A DNA stretch of 40,047 nucleotides. It comes from Candidatus Fimadaptatus faecigallinarum. GTDB taxonomy: Bacteria; Bacillota; Clostridia; Christensenellales; Aristaeellaceae. The notes beneath the pieces were generated by a model that saw only the letters and a list, made by a program, of their open reading frames with translations, did no database searches and had not been told where the DNA came from. Positions 22,001-30,556 of this stretch are shown here, piece by piece. The DNA lies in assembly GCA_018714445.1 (NCBI GenBank), contig DVNK01000059.1, positions 1 to 40,047 of the forward strand. Reading direction: 5' to 3'. Within the stretch, counting starts at the first letter, position 1. Each line of letters begins with the position of its first letter. A program made the translations under genes and the position numbers.

Positions 22001-23514
22001 CCGAAACGGATGCGCGGCCGGGCATGCTGCCCAAACAGCCGGCGGATGCCAGCGCGCCCGCAGCGCAGCGCTCGGAAATAAAGGCGGTGCGCGCCGGTGC
22101 TAAGCTGTATCGCACGACGCCGCCCGAGAACCAGCGCCGGGAGAATGGCGCGCGCATGCAATACCGGGGCGTTGCAATGGAGCCGGGCCGGCTGGAGCTC
22201 TTCAAGCTGACGGATGCCACGACCGAATTGCTCGAACAGTGGCGCCCGCGCCTTGAGGACATTGCAACTCAGCTGCACGAATACATGATGACCGCGCTCA
22301 AGCCGCGCGAGGAGATGGTGCTGGGCGCGCAGTCGCGCGTCAAGGCGGCCGCCAGCCTCCGGCAGAAGATACTGCGCAAGAGCATGTACAAGCGCTACCA
22401 CAGCGCGCAGGAAGTGCTGGACAACCTGTCGGACCTGGTTGGGTTGCGCGTGGAGTGCCGGTTCCTGGACGATGAGGGCGTGCTGTTTGACGTGCTGCGC
22501 AAGTTTGCGTGCGCGCATGACAAGGATGGCTTCAGCTATTCGCCGCGCTTTGGGCACATAAAGCTCGATCTGCGCCAGGCGCAACCGCAGACGCAGCAGA
22601 ACGGCCTGCCGATATACCGAATAGACGGCTGGTACAGCGGGCAGGAAGGCGCGCCGGTGCGGTTCGAGTTGCAGATAAAGGCGCTGGTGCACGTGTTCTG
22701 GGCCGAGGTCGAGCATGAGATAATATACAAGAACAATGCGTATCTGCTGATGGACGGCTTCATGAAGAGCATGCTCAACTCGACTTACGACCATCTGAAA
22801 CTCGTCGACAGCCAGCTGCACACGATATACAACACTATTCAGGTGCAGTCCGAGGGCGCGCAGTCGGGCATACGCAATGGTGCGCTGGAGCTGGTATTGG
22901 CCAAGGGCATCAGCGACATGTTCTTCAAGAAGATGCAGCGCTCGCTGGGGTTCACGATAGACTTCAAGCCCAGCTGCGACGTGCTCAGCCGGTACATACT
23001 GCGGCGCTCGCGTGGCGGCATGAATGACCTGAACATCGTGACCATGTTGTTCCATCGGGTAGCATACATAGGTTCGCTGCCGCTGGACTTCGAGTCGCCG
23101 CTGAAACTGGAGCGGCCGTTTGCCAGCGACATCAAGTTCTGCGACGTGCTGGGCAAGTACTTTGAAAGTCGGCTCAACGTGGATTACAACTGGAACACGT
23201 TCTTCAGAATGCTGTTCGTGCTGGAACCGGGCAACAATATGGACGACATGGCCGAGTTCATAAAGATGCTGTATGACCGGTTTGCCAGCGAGGAGATATT
23301 TGCGCCGCTATACGGCATGTGGAAGGTCAGCGAGATACAGCAGTATCGCGAAAAGCTGCTGGGCATGTTGGCCGAGTCGATGGTATCCGAGGACGATATT
23401 TCCATAATATACGAGAGCAACCTCAAGCGTCGTGAGGCGCGGCTGGTAGAGGTGGTAGAGGAGGCACGGCGCAGCATGGGCGCCGAACCGCTCGAGTTGC
23501 CCAAGTGGCTGTGA
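21997..23514 (+). CDS. RelA/SpoT-domain protein with large C-terminal extension
   Basis: A 505-residue protein with a (p)ppGpp-synthetase-type domain at about 75-250. It has SRVK (113-116), DLVGLRV (146-152) and 'FELQIKALVHVFWAEVEHEIIYK' (223-245), which includes the glutamate (E224) of the catalytic E-x-Q-I-K motif. There is no HD hydrolase domain and no TGS or ACT domain, so it is not a long RSH. The C-terminal 250 residues are a helical region of unknown function, much longer than in small alarmone synthetases (about 210-260 residues). The first 60 residues look disordered. It likely makes (p)ppGpp-type nucleotides, by inference only. It overlaps the LiaF-like gene and is followed by a tiny membrane peptide. 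Confidence 0.85.
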   Translation: MTETDARPGMLPKQPADASAPAAQRSEIKAVRAGAKLYRTTPPENQRRENGARMQYRGVAMEPGRLELFKLTDATTELLEQWRPRLEDIATQLHEYMMTALKPREEMVLGAQSRVKAAASLRQKILRKSMYKRYHSAQEVLDNLSDLVGLRVECRFLDDEGVLFDVLRKFACAHDKDGFSYSPRFGHIKLDLRQAQPQTQQNGLPIYRIDGWYSGQEGAPVRFELQIKALVHVFWAEVEHEIIYKNNAYLLMDGFMKSMLNSTYDHLKLVDSQLHTIYNTIQVQSEGAQSGIRNGALELVLAKGISDMFFKKMQRSLGFTIDFKPSCDVLSRYILRRSRGGMNDLNIVTMLFHRVAYIGSLPLDFESPLKLERPFASDIKFCDVLGKYFESRLNVDYNWNTFFRMLFVLEPGNNMDDMAEFIKMLYDRFASEEIFAPLYGMWKVSEIQQYREKLLGMLAESMVSEDDISIIYESNLKRREARLVEVVEEARRSMGAEPLELPKWL

Positions 23515-23524
23515 GGAGGCGCGT

Positions 23525-23614
23525 ATGCGCAAGCTGGTAAATCTGATGATAGTGCTGATAAGCGCATGTCTGTTGCTGATAGTGCTGGATCTGGCGCGCG
23601 TCGGGCTGCTCTGA
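23525..23614 (+). CDS. 29-residue single-pass membrane peptide
   Basis: ATG at 23525 has AGGAGG a few bases upstream and lies 10 bp after the RelA-domain stop. The product is a basic start (MRK), about 22 hydrophobic residues (LVNLMIVLISACLLLIVLDL), then ARVGLL. It is followed 27 bp later by the operon terminator. It fits a small membrane effector or anchor for its upstream partner, but a chance ORF cannot be excluded at this length. Confidence 0.5.
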   Translation: MRKLVNLMIVLISACLLLIVLDLARVGLL

Positions 23615-24155
23615 TTGCGCCGCACAAAGGAATGATTAAAGCGCGGGTCGGTTGAATGTACAACCGGCTCGCGCCGTTTTAATGGGCAAAGCTACGACCA
23701 GCCATGAGATTGCCGTCCGGGCCGGGATTGGCGACGCAGGGTTTGCTCATCTGGCTATGAGAATATCCTACCAGCCAGCGTTTGACTTGGCTGAGTGCAC
23801 TTCCAGCGTCATGGCCAGCCGCTAAGGCATTTCTAGATCTGCCCGCCCGACTTACGGCATATGGTACGCATGACCTGACGCAACGCTCCATCTCCGTAAA
23901 CTCTGTAACTTGTCCCGCTGTGCGGTCGGTTACGTTGGTTTCAATATCGTCGACGATCCGAACGGACAGGCATAAGGTGCGCATGACCTGGCGCAACGCT
24001 CCATCTCCATAAACCCTGTAACTTGTCCCGCCGTACGGTCGGTTACGTTGGTTTCAATATCGTCGGCGATCCGAACGGACAGGCATAAGGTGCGCATGAC
24101 CTGGCGCAACGCTCCATCTCCATAAACCCGGCAACTTGCCTCACTGTGCGGTCGA
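23615..24155. other. Intergenic region: terminator plus 113-bp repeats
   Basis: No gene is supported. The first part holds the terminator at 23641-23680, then about 180 bp without visible features, then the repeat block that runs into the 3' end of the convergent GNAT gene. A minus-strand frame at 23679-23996 is repeat-derived and has no ribosome binding site. Confidence 0.6.
23641..23680 (+). terminator. Terminator of the LiaF-like/RelA-domain operon
   Basis: A long hairpin has arms GCGCGGGTCGGTTG and CAACCGGCTCGCGC around AATGTA, with one bulge, followed by CGTTTTAAT. Confidence 0.8.
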
Positions 24156-24194
24156 TTACATTGGTTTCAATATCGTCGACGATTCGAACGGACA
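23863..24194. repeat. Three 113-bp tandem repeats derived from the 3' end of the GNAT gene
   Basis: Units begin at 23863, 23976 and 24089, exactly 113 bp apart, with roughly 90% identity by eye. The third unit (to 24194) contains the last 12 codons and stop codon of the tandem-GNAT gene at 24156-24194. Units 1 and 2 carry the equivalent stretch with the TAA preserved. The block thus looks like tandem duplication of a gene's 3' end plus 67 bp of downstream DNA. Confidence 0.9.
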
Positions 24195-25262
24195 TATGTT
24201 TGGCCATTCGTCGCGAGATATGGAGTAGGTAAGTATAGTGCGCCTGCGACCGCGCAGCATTACAGCTTGGGCGCGCGATTCCATGTGCATGCCCAGGCGC
24301 GTCAACAATTGCTGTGAGCGCAGATTCTCGGCATCGCAGCGTGCGAATATGCGCTGAGCATCCCGGCCAAACAGGCTTGCCATCAGAGCATGAGTGGCTT
24401 CATAGGCAAACCCGCGGCCCCAATACGCGCGATTGAATGCAAAGCCCAACTCATATACGCCGCTAAACCGTAGCGGCGCGTACAGGTTGCCTATCAGCCG
24501 CCCCGGAGTCGGCACAGTCAGCTCATATTCGCCGGGGGCCAGCTGAGCTATGTCATCCGGGCGCAGCGCAACTGCGCGATGGTCGGGGTTTAGCGCGCGG
24601 GCATGCGCTTCAAATTCCGCCATTGCACGCGAAAACGGCTCATAAGGTTCGTAACGCACGACTTCAGGGTCGCTCAGATATTCGTACAGCGCTTCAGCGT
24701 CGCCCGGCTCGAATTTGCGCAGCAACAGTCGCGGCGTCACTATCACGCCCTGCGCACGTCGCACGGAGAACGCTATGTGGGGCATGTCGATGCCGTAGTA
24801 GTGTTTTGAGAAAGTGCAGCGTGGCTCCATGCCCAATCGCCGGGCGACCGCCTGAGAAGGCAGGTTGTTATCGCGGATTATAGAGTATACCTCGCGCGCG
24901 TCAAATCTGTCAAACGCCAGGTCGCGACATGCGCGTGCGGCTTCGGTTGCGTAACCCATATGCCAGAATTCCTTGCGGAATATGTATCCAACTTCAATTA
25001 CCTGGCGGCCTTCAAGCGGCTGCAGCGTCAGGCCGCATTGGCCTATCAGCTCGCCCGTTGACTTGAGCTCGACCGCCCACAGTCCGAAGCCGTTTTCGGC
25101 GTAGCGTTGCTGTTGACGCGCAAGCCATTGCCGTGACTCGGCCTCGTCGAATGCATGCGCGTATGCGTACATGACATCGGCGTCGCGCAGCATCAGACAC
25201 AGCGCATCGTAATCGGAGTCGCGCATCTCGCGCAGCATGAGCCGCTCGGTAAGCAATACCAT
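24156..25262 (-). CDS. Tandem-GNAT acetyltransferase (two RimJ/RimL-like domains)
   Basis: A 368-residue protein with two consecutive GNAT domains of the RimJ/RimL type. Domain 1 (about 1-165) begins 'LLTERLMLREMRDSDY' and has 'EVGYIFRKEFWHMGYATEAARACRDLAF'. Domain 2 (about 170-345) begins 'IVTPRLLLRKFEPGD' and has 'ELGFAFNRAYWGRGFAYEATHALM'. Both keep the GxG/A-type acetyl-CoA loop in degenerate form (HMGYA, GRGFA). ATG 25262 lies behind GGAGG; the frame is open upstream to 25319 but crosses the gpmI terminator hairpin. The last 12 residues are encoded by the duplicated repeat unit downstream. Substrate unknown. Confidence 0.88.
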   Translation of the reverse strand: MVLLTERLMLREMRDSDYDALCLMLRDADVMYAYAHAFDEAESRQWLARQQQRYAENGFGLWAVELKSTGELIGQCGLTLQPLEGRQVIEVGYIFRKEFWHMGYATEAARACRDLAFDRFDAREVYSIIRDNNLPSQAVARRLGMEPRCTFSKHYYGIDMPHIAFSVRRAQGVIVTPRLLLRKFEPGDAEALYEYLSDPEVVRYEPYEPFSRAMAEFEAHARALNPDHRAVALRPDDIAQLAPGEYELTVPTPGRLIGNLYAPLRFSGVYELGFAFNRAYWGRGFAYEATHALMASLFGRDAQRIFARCDAENLRSQQLLTRLGMHMESRAQAVMLRGRRRTILTYSISRDEWPNICPFESSTILKPM

Positions 25263-25285
25263 TGGCGCACCTCCCATCGATACAC

Positions 25286-25321
25286 AAATGGCACTGACGC
25301 GCTCAGGTGTCAGTGCCATTT
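25286..25321 (-). terminator. Perfect hairpin between gpmI and the GNAT gene
   Basis: A 13-bp perfect inverted repeat, AAATGGCACTGAC/GTCAGTGCCATTT, with a 10-nt loop lies 48 bp after the gpmI stop. The T-rich 3' arm is short on either strand, so it is probably a terminator or attenuator for the tpiA-gpmI transcript. Confidence 0.65.
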
Positions 25322-25369
25322 GGTATTAAATCGCAGCGGCATACTTGGATGTGCCGCCCCATCACGGCT

Positions 25370-26914
25370 TTAGCGCACGATCATGCTCACGCCGGTCATC
25401 TCTGCGGGCTTGTCCAGGCCCATGATGTCCAGCAGCGTGGGCGCAAGGTCAGCCAGACGACCGCCATCGCGCAGCTTTACGTTCTTTTCGGCGGGGTTCA
25501 CGTATATCAGCGGCACGGGGTTGGTCGTATGAGCGGTGAACGGCTCGCCGGTCTGGGGATCGACCATCTGATCGGCGTTGCCGTGGTCAGCGGTTATCAG
25601 CAGCGAACCGCCCTGCGCCAGCACGGCTTTGACGACGCGGCCCACGCATTCGTCGACGACGCGCACAGCTTTTTCAGCGGCGGGCATTATGCCGGTGTGG
25701 CCGACCATGTCGCAGTTGGCGAAGTTGAGTATCATCAAGTCGTATACGCCGGATTCGATGCGCTTAACGGCCTCGTCGGTAACGGGGTAGGCGCTCATCT
25801 CGGGCTGCAGGTCGTAGGTAGCGACCTTAGGCGAAGGTATCAGCACGCGATCCTCGCCCGGGTTGGGCGCTTCTACGCCGCCGTTGAAGAAGAACGTCAC
25901 ATGCGCATACTTTTCGGTCTCGGCGATGCGCAGCTGCTTGAGCCCCTTGGAGGCGACGTACTCGCCCAGCGTGTTGGTCAGCGATTCGGGCTTGAACGCT
26001 ATGTCCAGATTGGTGAACGTCTCGTCGTACTTGGTCATCGATACGAAGTGGACTTTCTGATAGCCGCCCTCGCGCTCGAAGCCGTCAAAGTCGGGCTCAA
26101 TGAGCGTGCGGGTGAGTTCACGCGTGCGGTCGGGGCGGAAGTTGAAGAATATCACGCTGTCGCCGGTCTTGATGCGCGCGACCGGCTCCCCATCGCGCAG
26201 CACAACGGTGGGCTGTACGAACTCGTCGGTCTCATCCTTGGCGTAGGACTGCGCCATGGCCTCAGTGGGGCTTATCGCGGTTACGCCCTTGCCCAGCACG
26301 ATGGCGTCATAGGCGCGCTTTACGCGCTCCCAGCGCTTGTCGCGGTCCATGGCCCAGTAGCGGCCCGATATAGTGGCTATTGCGCCGAACTGCTGCTCGT
26401 CCATGAAGCCCTGCAGCTGACGCACGTACTCTATGCCGCTGGACGGGGGCACATCGCGGCCGTCCATGAAGCAGTGCACATAGACGTTGTCCAGGCCCTG
26501 CTGCTTGGCGAGCTTAATCAGCGCGAACAGGTGCTCGATGTGGCTGTGCACGCCGCCGTCGCTGAGCAGGCCCATCAGATGCAGCGCGCCGCCGGTGCGC
26601 TTGCAGCTGTCAATCGCGCCCAGGAATGCGGGGTTGGTGAAGAAGTCGCCGTCGGATATCGACTTGGTTATGCGGGTCAGCTCCTGGTAGACGATACGGC
26701 CCGCGCCCAGGTTCATGTGGCCGACCTCGCTGTTGCCCATCTGGCCGTCCGGCAGGCCCACGTCCATGCCGGATGCGCCTATCTGGGTGTGGGGATATTC
26801 GGCCTTGAGCGCGTCCAGGTTGGGGGTACCGGCCTGATAGATCGCGTTGCCGTCGTGGTTGGGGTTGATGCCGAAGCCGTCCATTATGATAAGAGCGGTT
26901 ATACCTTTTTTCAT
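25370..26914 (-). CDS. gpmI: 2,3-bisphosphoglycerate-independent phosphoglycerate mutase
   Basis: A 514-residue alkaline-phosphatase-superfamily enzyme interconverting 3- and 2-phosphoglycerate with two Mn2+ ions. D12 in 'LIIMDGFG' and S62 in GNSEVGH mark the metal and nucleophile sites. 'HCFMDGRDVPP', 'GRYWAMDRDKRWER', 'FFNFRPDRTRELTR' and 'ADHGNADQM' complete the signature. Length is typical (510-515). An AGGAGCAAT-type ribosome binding site precedes ATG 26914. It lies 31 bp after tpiA, and the two probably share a transcript. Confidence 0.97.
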   Translation of the reverse strand: MKKGITALIIMDGFGINPNHDGNAIYQAGTPNLDALKAEYPHTQIGASGMDVGLPDGQMGNSEVGHMNLGAGRIVYQELTRITKSISDGDFFTNPAFLGAIDSCKRTGGALHLMGLLSDGGVHSHIEHLFALIKLAKQQGLDNVYVHCFMDGRDVPPSSGIEYVRQLQGFMDEQQFGAIATISGRYWAMDRDKRWERVKRAYDAIVLGKGVTAISPTEAMAQSYAKDETDEFVQPTVVLRDGEPVARIKTGDSVIFFNFRPDRTRELTRTLIEPDFDGFEREGGYQKVHFVSMTKYDETFTNLDIAFKPESLTNTLGEYVASKGLKQLRIAETEKYAHVTFFFNGGVEAPNPGEDRVLIPSPKVATYDLQPEMSAYPVTDEAVKRIESGVYDLMILNFANCDMVGHTGIMPAAEKAVRVVDECVGRVVKAVLAQGGSLLITADHGNADQMVDPQTGEPFTAHTTNPVPLIYVNPAEKNVKLRDGGRLADLAPTLLDIMGLDKPAEMTGVSMIVR

Positions 26915-26945
26915 AGTTGCATTGCTCCTCGATTTACTTATGCGC

Positions 26946-27698
<753 letters not shown>

Positions 27699-27767
27699 GT
27701 CAAACTACCTCCGCATAAAACTAATCTGTGCACGCGCCCAGCGGGTGGCGTGCCTTCCCATGAGCAG

Positions 27768-27773
27768 ATTATA
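27768..27773 (-). promoter_or_regulatory. Candidate -10 of a tpiA-gpmI promoter
   Basis: TATAAT on the minus strand about 70 bp upstream of tpiA. The -35 region (CGCTTG at 17 bp) is weak, so activity is uncertain. A start here would make tpiA-gpmI independent of pgk. Confidence 0.45.
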
Positions 27774-27821
27774 CCGCCGTAATATGTACGCAAGCGCAGT
27801 GCGGCGGTTATTTTTGCGTTT

Positions 27822-27851
27822 AAAACGGGGCAGGGGACGAGCCCTGCCCCG
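27822..27851 (-). terminator. Terminator after pgk
   Basis: On the minus strand a perfect 10-bp stem CGGGGCAGGG/CCCTGCCCCG with a 6-nt loop is followed by TTTTA, 14 bp after the pgk stop. Confidence 0.85.
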
Positions 27852-27864
27852 CCAAACGCGGATA

Positions 27865-29052
27865 TTACTTGTCGTCCAGAGCGGCTACGCCGGGCAGCTC
27901 CTTGCCTTCGAGGAACTCGAGCGAAGCGCCACCGCCGGTGGAGATATGGGTCATCTTGTCGGCATAGCCGAGCTTTTCGACCGCTGCCGCGGAGTCGCCG
28001 CCGCCGATTATCGTAACGGCGTCGGTCTCAGCCATGGCCTTGGCGACGGCCTTGGTGCCGCAGGCAAAGTTCGGGAACTCGGACACGCCCACCGGGCCGT
28101 TCCAGATGATGGTCTTGGCCTTGTGAATCTCGTCGGCGAACATCTGCTGGGTTACCGGGCCGATGTCCAGGCCTTCGAAGCCGTCGGGTATCTCGGTGGA
28201 GTGCACGGTGATGCGCAGCGCGTCGTTGGAGAACGAATCGCCGGCCTCGTTATCCACGGGCAGCATCAGCTTAACGCCCTTTTCCTTGGCCAGCTGCATC
28301 AGCTCGCGGGCCAGATCAACCTTATCCTCTTCCAGCAGCGACTTGCCGACCTTGCCGCCCAGCGCCTTCTGGAAGGTGTAGCTCATGCCGCCGCCTATGA
28401 GCAGCACGTCGACCTTGTCGAGCAGGTTCTTTATGACGCCGATCTTGTCGGAAACCTTGGCGCCGCCCAGTATCGCCAGGAACGGGCGGGTGGGGTTCTC
28501 GAGCGCAGCGCCCATGACGCTCAGCTCCTTGCCGATCAGGAAGCCGGCGACGCAGGGGCTCAGGAAGTGGGTCACGCCCTCAGTGGAGGCATGTGCGCGG
28601 TGCGCGGTGCCGAACGCATCGTTTACGTACATCTCAGCCAGCGATGCCAGCTCCTTGGCGAACGCGGGATCGTTCTTTTCCTCTTCCTTATGGAAGCGAA
28701 CGTTTTCGATCAGCATTGCCTGACCGGGCTTGAGCGCGGCCGCCATGGCCTTGGCGCTGGGGCCGATTACGTCGGCGGCCAGTTCCACGGTCTGGCCCAG
28801 CAGCTCGCTCAGACGCACTGCGACGGGCTTGAGCGAATACTTCATGTTGAACTCGCCCTTGGGGCGTCCCAGGTGGGAGCACAGCACTACGGCGGCGTTA
28901 TGCTCGAGCAGGTACTTGATGGTGGGCAGCGCGGCGCGAATGCGATTATCATCGGTTATATTGCCGTCGCCGTCCAGCGGCACGTTAAAATCGCAGCGAA
29001 CGAGGATCTTCTTGCCGGAAACCTGGATGTCTTCGATAGTCTTCTTGCTCAT
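27865..29052 (-). CDS. pgk: Phosphoglycerate kinase
   Basis: A 395-residue enzyme transferring phosphate from 1,3-bisphosphoglycerate to ADP. Substrate motifs '[10 protein letters not shown]', 'SHLGRPKGE', '[15 protein letters not shown]', '[14 protein letters not shown]' and '[15 protein letters not shown]' are all present, and the length is normal. AAGGAG lies 11 bases before ATG 29052. It follows cggR at 45 bp, without the gapA gene usually found between them. Isoleucine codons are mainly ATC/ATT, fitting high expression. Confidence 0.98.
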   Translation of the reverse strand: MSKKTIEDIQVSGKKILVRCDFNVPLDGDGNITDDNRIRAALPTIKYLLEHNAAVVLCSHLGRPKGEFNMKYSLKPVAVRLSELLGQTVELAADVIGPSAKAMAAALKPGQAMLIENVRFHKEEEKNDPAFAKELASLAEMYVNDAFGTAHRAHASTEGVTHFLSPCVAGFLIGKELSVMGAALENPTRPFLAILGGAKVSDKIGVIKNLLDKVDVLLIGGGMSYTFQKALGGKVGKSLLEEDKVDLARELMQLAKEKGVKLMLPVDNEAGDSFSNDALRITVHSTEIPDGFEGLDIGPVTQQMFADEIHKAKTIIWNGPVGVSEFPNFACGTKAVAKAMAETDAVTIIGGGDSAAAVEKLGYADKMTHISTGGGASLEFLEGKELPGVAALDDK

Positions 29053-29096
29053 CGTCGATCAACACTCCTTGCATATTGGTAAACCATATTATAGCT

Positions 29097-29126
29097 ATTA
29101 TAGCACACTCCTGTGCTGGGAGGCAA
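29097..29126 (-). promoter_or_regulatory. Promoter of pgk inside the 3' end of cggR
   Basis: On the minus strand TTGCCT (29121-29126) and TGC-TATAAT (29097-29102) are 18 bp apart. A second TATAAT lies just downstream. This would let pgk be transcribed without CggR control. Confidence 0.6.
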
Positions 29127-30150
29127 GCTGAATATTATGAAGTATCTGTCGAGCGGCGCCCTCGTCCGTGACCAGCAGGTCGTGGCGATGGTGGCGCGTC
29201 ACGGCCAGTATCGCATCGGCTTTGCGCGCGCCGCCGGCCACTGCTATGATCTGACGCACCTGTTCGACGTGCGCTATGTCCAGGCCCACGCTGGTAGCGG
29301 CCAGCACCGGTTGGCCATCGCTGTCAAAGTAATAGCCAAACGCTTCTGCGACTGCGCCGCGGCTTTTCAGCAGTTTGAGCTCTTCGGGCTGCATTCGGCG
29401 GTGGCGGGCCATGTCGTCGGCGCGCCCTATGCCATACATGAGCACGTCGGTGTGGCTGAGCATGTCCATGACCTCGCGTATCTCAGGGAGCTTGACTATC
29501 TCGCGCTGAGCGGCGGGAGTAAGCGTATCAGGCAGATGCATCAGCCGGTGATGTCCGCCCAGCCGGCGGGCTATTTCAGCGGCCAGCGTGCCGGCCTGTG
29601 TTTCGACGGTGCGGCCCAGTCCACCGCGTGCGGGCAGTACCTGCAAATCGATAGGCGGGCCGGAGGGTATGTTGCGCGCCACGGCGGCGATCGTCGTACC
29701 GCCGGTCACGGCCAGCGTCGCGCCGTCGCACAGCATCGGCCGGAGCTTGCTGGCGGCGGCCCGGCCCATTTCGTTTAGCACGCTGTCGTCCTCGTCGGAA
29801 TTGCCGGCGCATACTATGACGCGCCGCACGCCCAGCAGGTGAGTCAGCTTGGTTTCGAGCGAACTGAGCGCGCGCAGCGAGCGCACCAGCGCCTGTGCGG
29901 TTTTGAGCGGCTCGCGCGCCGCCTCGGTCAGCTCCATGCCGGCGGCGTCTATGCGCAGGTATCCGGACGCGCGCAACTCGTCGGCCAGCGTACGCACTTC
30001 GCGCTCGCTCATGTGCAGCCGTGCCGCCAGCGCGCGCCGGCCCACCGGCTGCAATGCCGCTATGCGGTCCAGCATCAGCGCACAGTTGAATATCGGCCGC
30101 ATAAGCGTCGGCGTAAGCTGGTTAAGCTCGTTGATCGTCGTCTCGTCCAT
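29098..30150 (-). CDS. cggR: CggR-like glycolytic repressor (SorC/DeoR family)
   Basis: A 350-residue regulator. An N-terminal winged helix-turn-helix (about 35-65, 'PVGRRALAARLHMSEREVRTLADELRASGYL') is followed by a SorC-type sugar-phosphate-binding domain with 'LAVTGGTTIAAVAR', 'ARGGLG' and 'GRADDMARHRRM'. CggR of B. subtilis is inactivated by fructose-1,6-bisphosphate and represses gapA-pgk-tpiA-pgm-eno. ATG 30150 is preferred: the upstream GTG 30189 lies inside the operator, and MDETTINELNQL aligns with known CggR N-termini. gapA and eno are absent from the locus. Confidence 0.9.
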   Translation of the reverse strand: MDETTINELNQLTPTLMRPIFNCALMLDRIAALQPVGRRALAARLHMSEREVRTLADELRASGYLRIDAAGMELTEAAREPLKTAQALVRSLRALSSLETKLTHLLGVRRVIVCAGNSDEDDSVLNEMGRAAASKLRPMLCDGATLAVTGGTTIAAVARNIPSGPPIDLQVLPARGGLGRTVETQAGTLAAEIARRLGGHHRLMHLPDTLTPAAQREIVKLPEIREVMDMLSHTDVLMYGIGRADDMARHRRMQPEELKLLKSRGAVAEAFGYYFDSDGQPVLAATSVGLDIAHVEQVRQIIAVAGGARKADAILAVTRHHRHDLLVTDEGAARQILHNIQLASQHRSVL

Positions 30151-30171
30151 AGCATCACTCGCTTTCAGCAC

Positions 30172-30206
30172 GGGTAAAATTTGTCCCACATGGTTTAAAT
30201 TGACCC
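30172..30206 (-). promoter_or_regulatory. Probable CggR operator (two direct repeats)
   Basis: On the minus strand GGGTCAATTTAAACC (30206-30192) and GGGACAAATTTTACCC (30187-30172) are arranged as direct repeats starting 19 bp apart; each is itself partly palindromic. They lie just downstream of the cggR promoter, the position of the B. subtilis CggR operator, which also has repeated GGGAC/TGTC elements and works as a roadblock. Confidence 0.65.
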
Positions 30207-30216
30207 TGTAATCAAA

Positions 30217-30245
30217 AGTATACTATACTTTGGCAGATTTGGCAA
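30217..30245 (-). promoter_or_regulatory. Promoter of cggR
   Basis: TTGCCA (30240-30245) and TATACT (30217-30222) on the minus strand, 17 bp apart. The predicted start point (about 30209) directly abuts the operator repeats. Confidence 0.8.
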
Positions 30246-30556
30246 GTACATTCAGCTCAAAACTATGAATTACTTAGCACGGTTTTGCAAAAGTAGTAGT
30301 AAAATGCTATGTTGATGTGTACAGAATTAAAACGGACGGCTTGTGCAAAACTGGGCGGCTTTGGCATAAGCGCCAGGCGTTGCCATTGCGCCACGAGTTT
30401 GCCCTGACAGGGCCCGGATAGCGCCACACAGGCGCCGCAATCGCGACGGACTTCACGATACTGACATAGGGTAGCGCTTGCCATGGCGTCCAATCTGAGG
30501 TATACTTTATATGGAAAGAAATGCCCGAAGCGCGGCGACCGAAAGGGGTGTACGCA
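30246..30556. other. Divergent intergenic region between cggR and the anchored-protein gene
   Basis: Apart from the promoter at 30478-30506 and the ribosome-binding-site region of the next gene, nothing recognisable is seen in this stretch. Confidence 0.5.
30478..30506 (+). promoter_or_regulatory. Promoter of the membrane-anchored protein gene
   Basis: TTGCCA (30478-30483) and TATACT (30501-30506) are 17 bp apart, the same hexamers as the divergent cggR promoter. The predicted transcript start (about 30513) argues against translation from ATG 30521. Confidence 0.75.
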
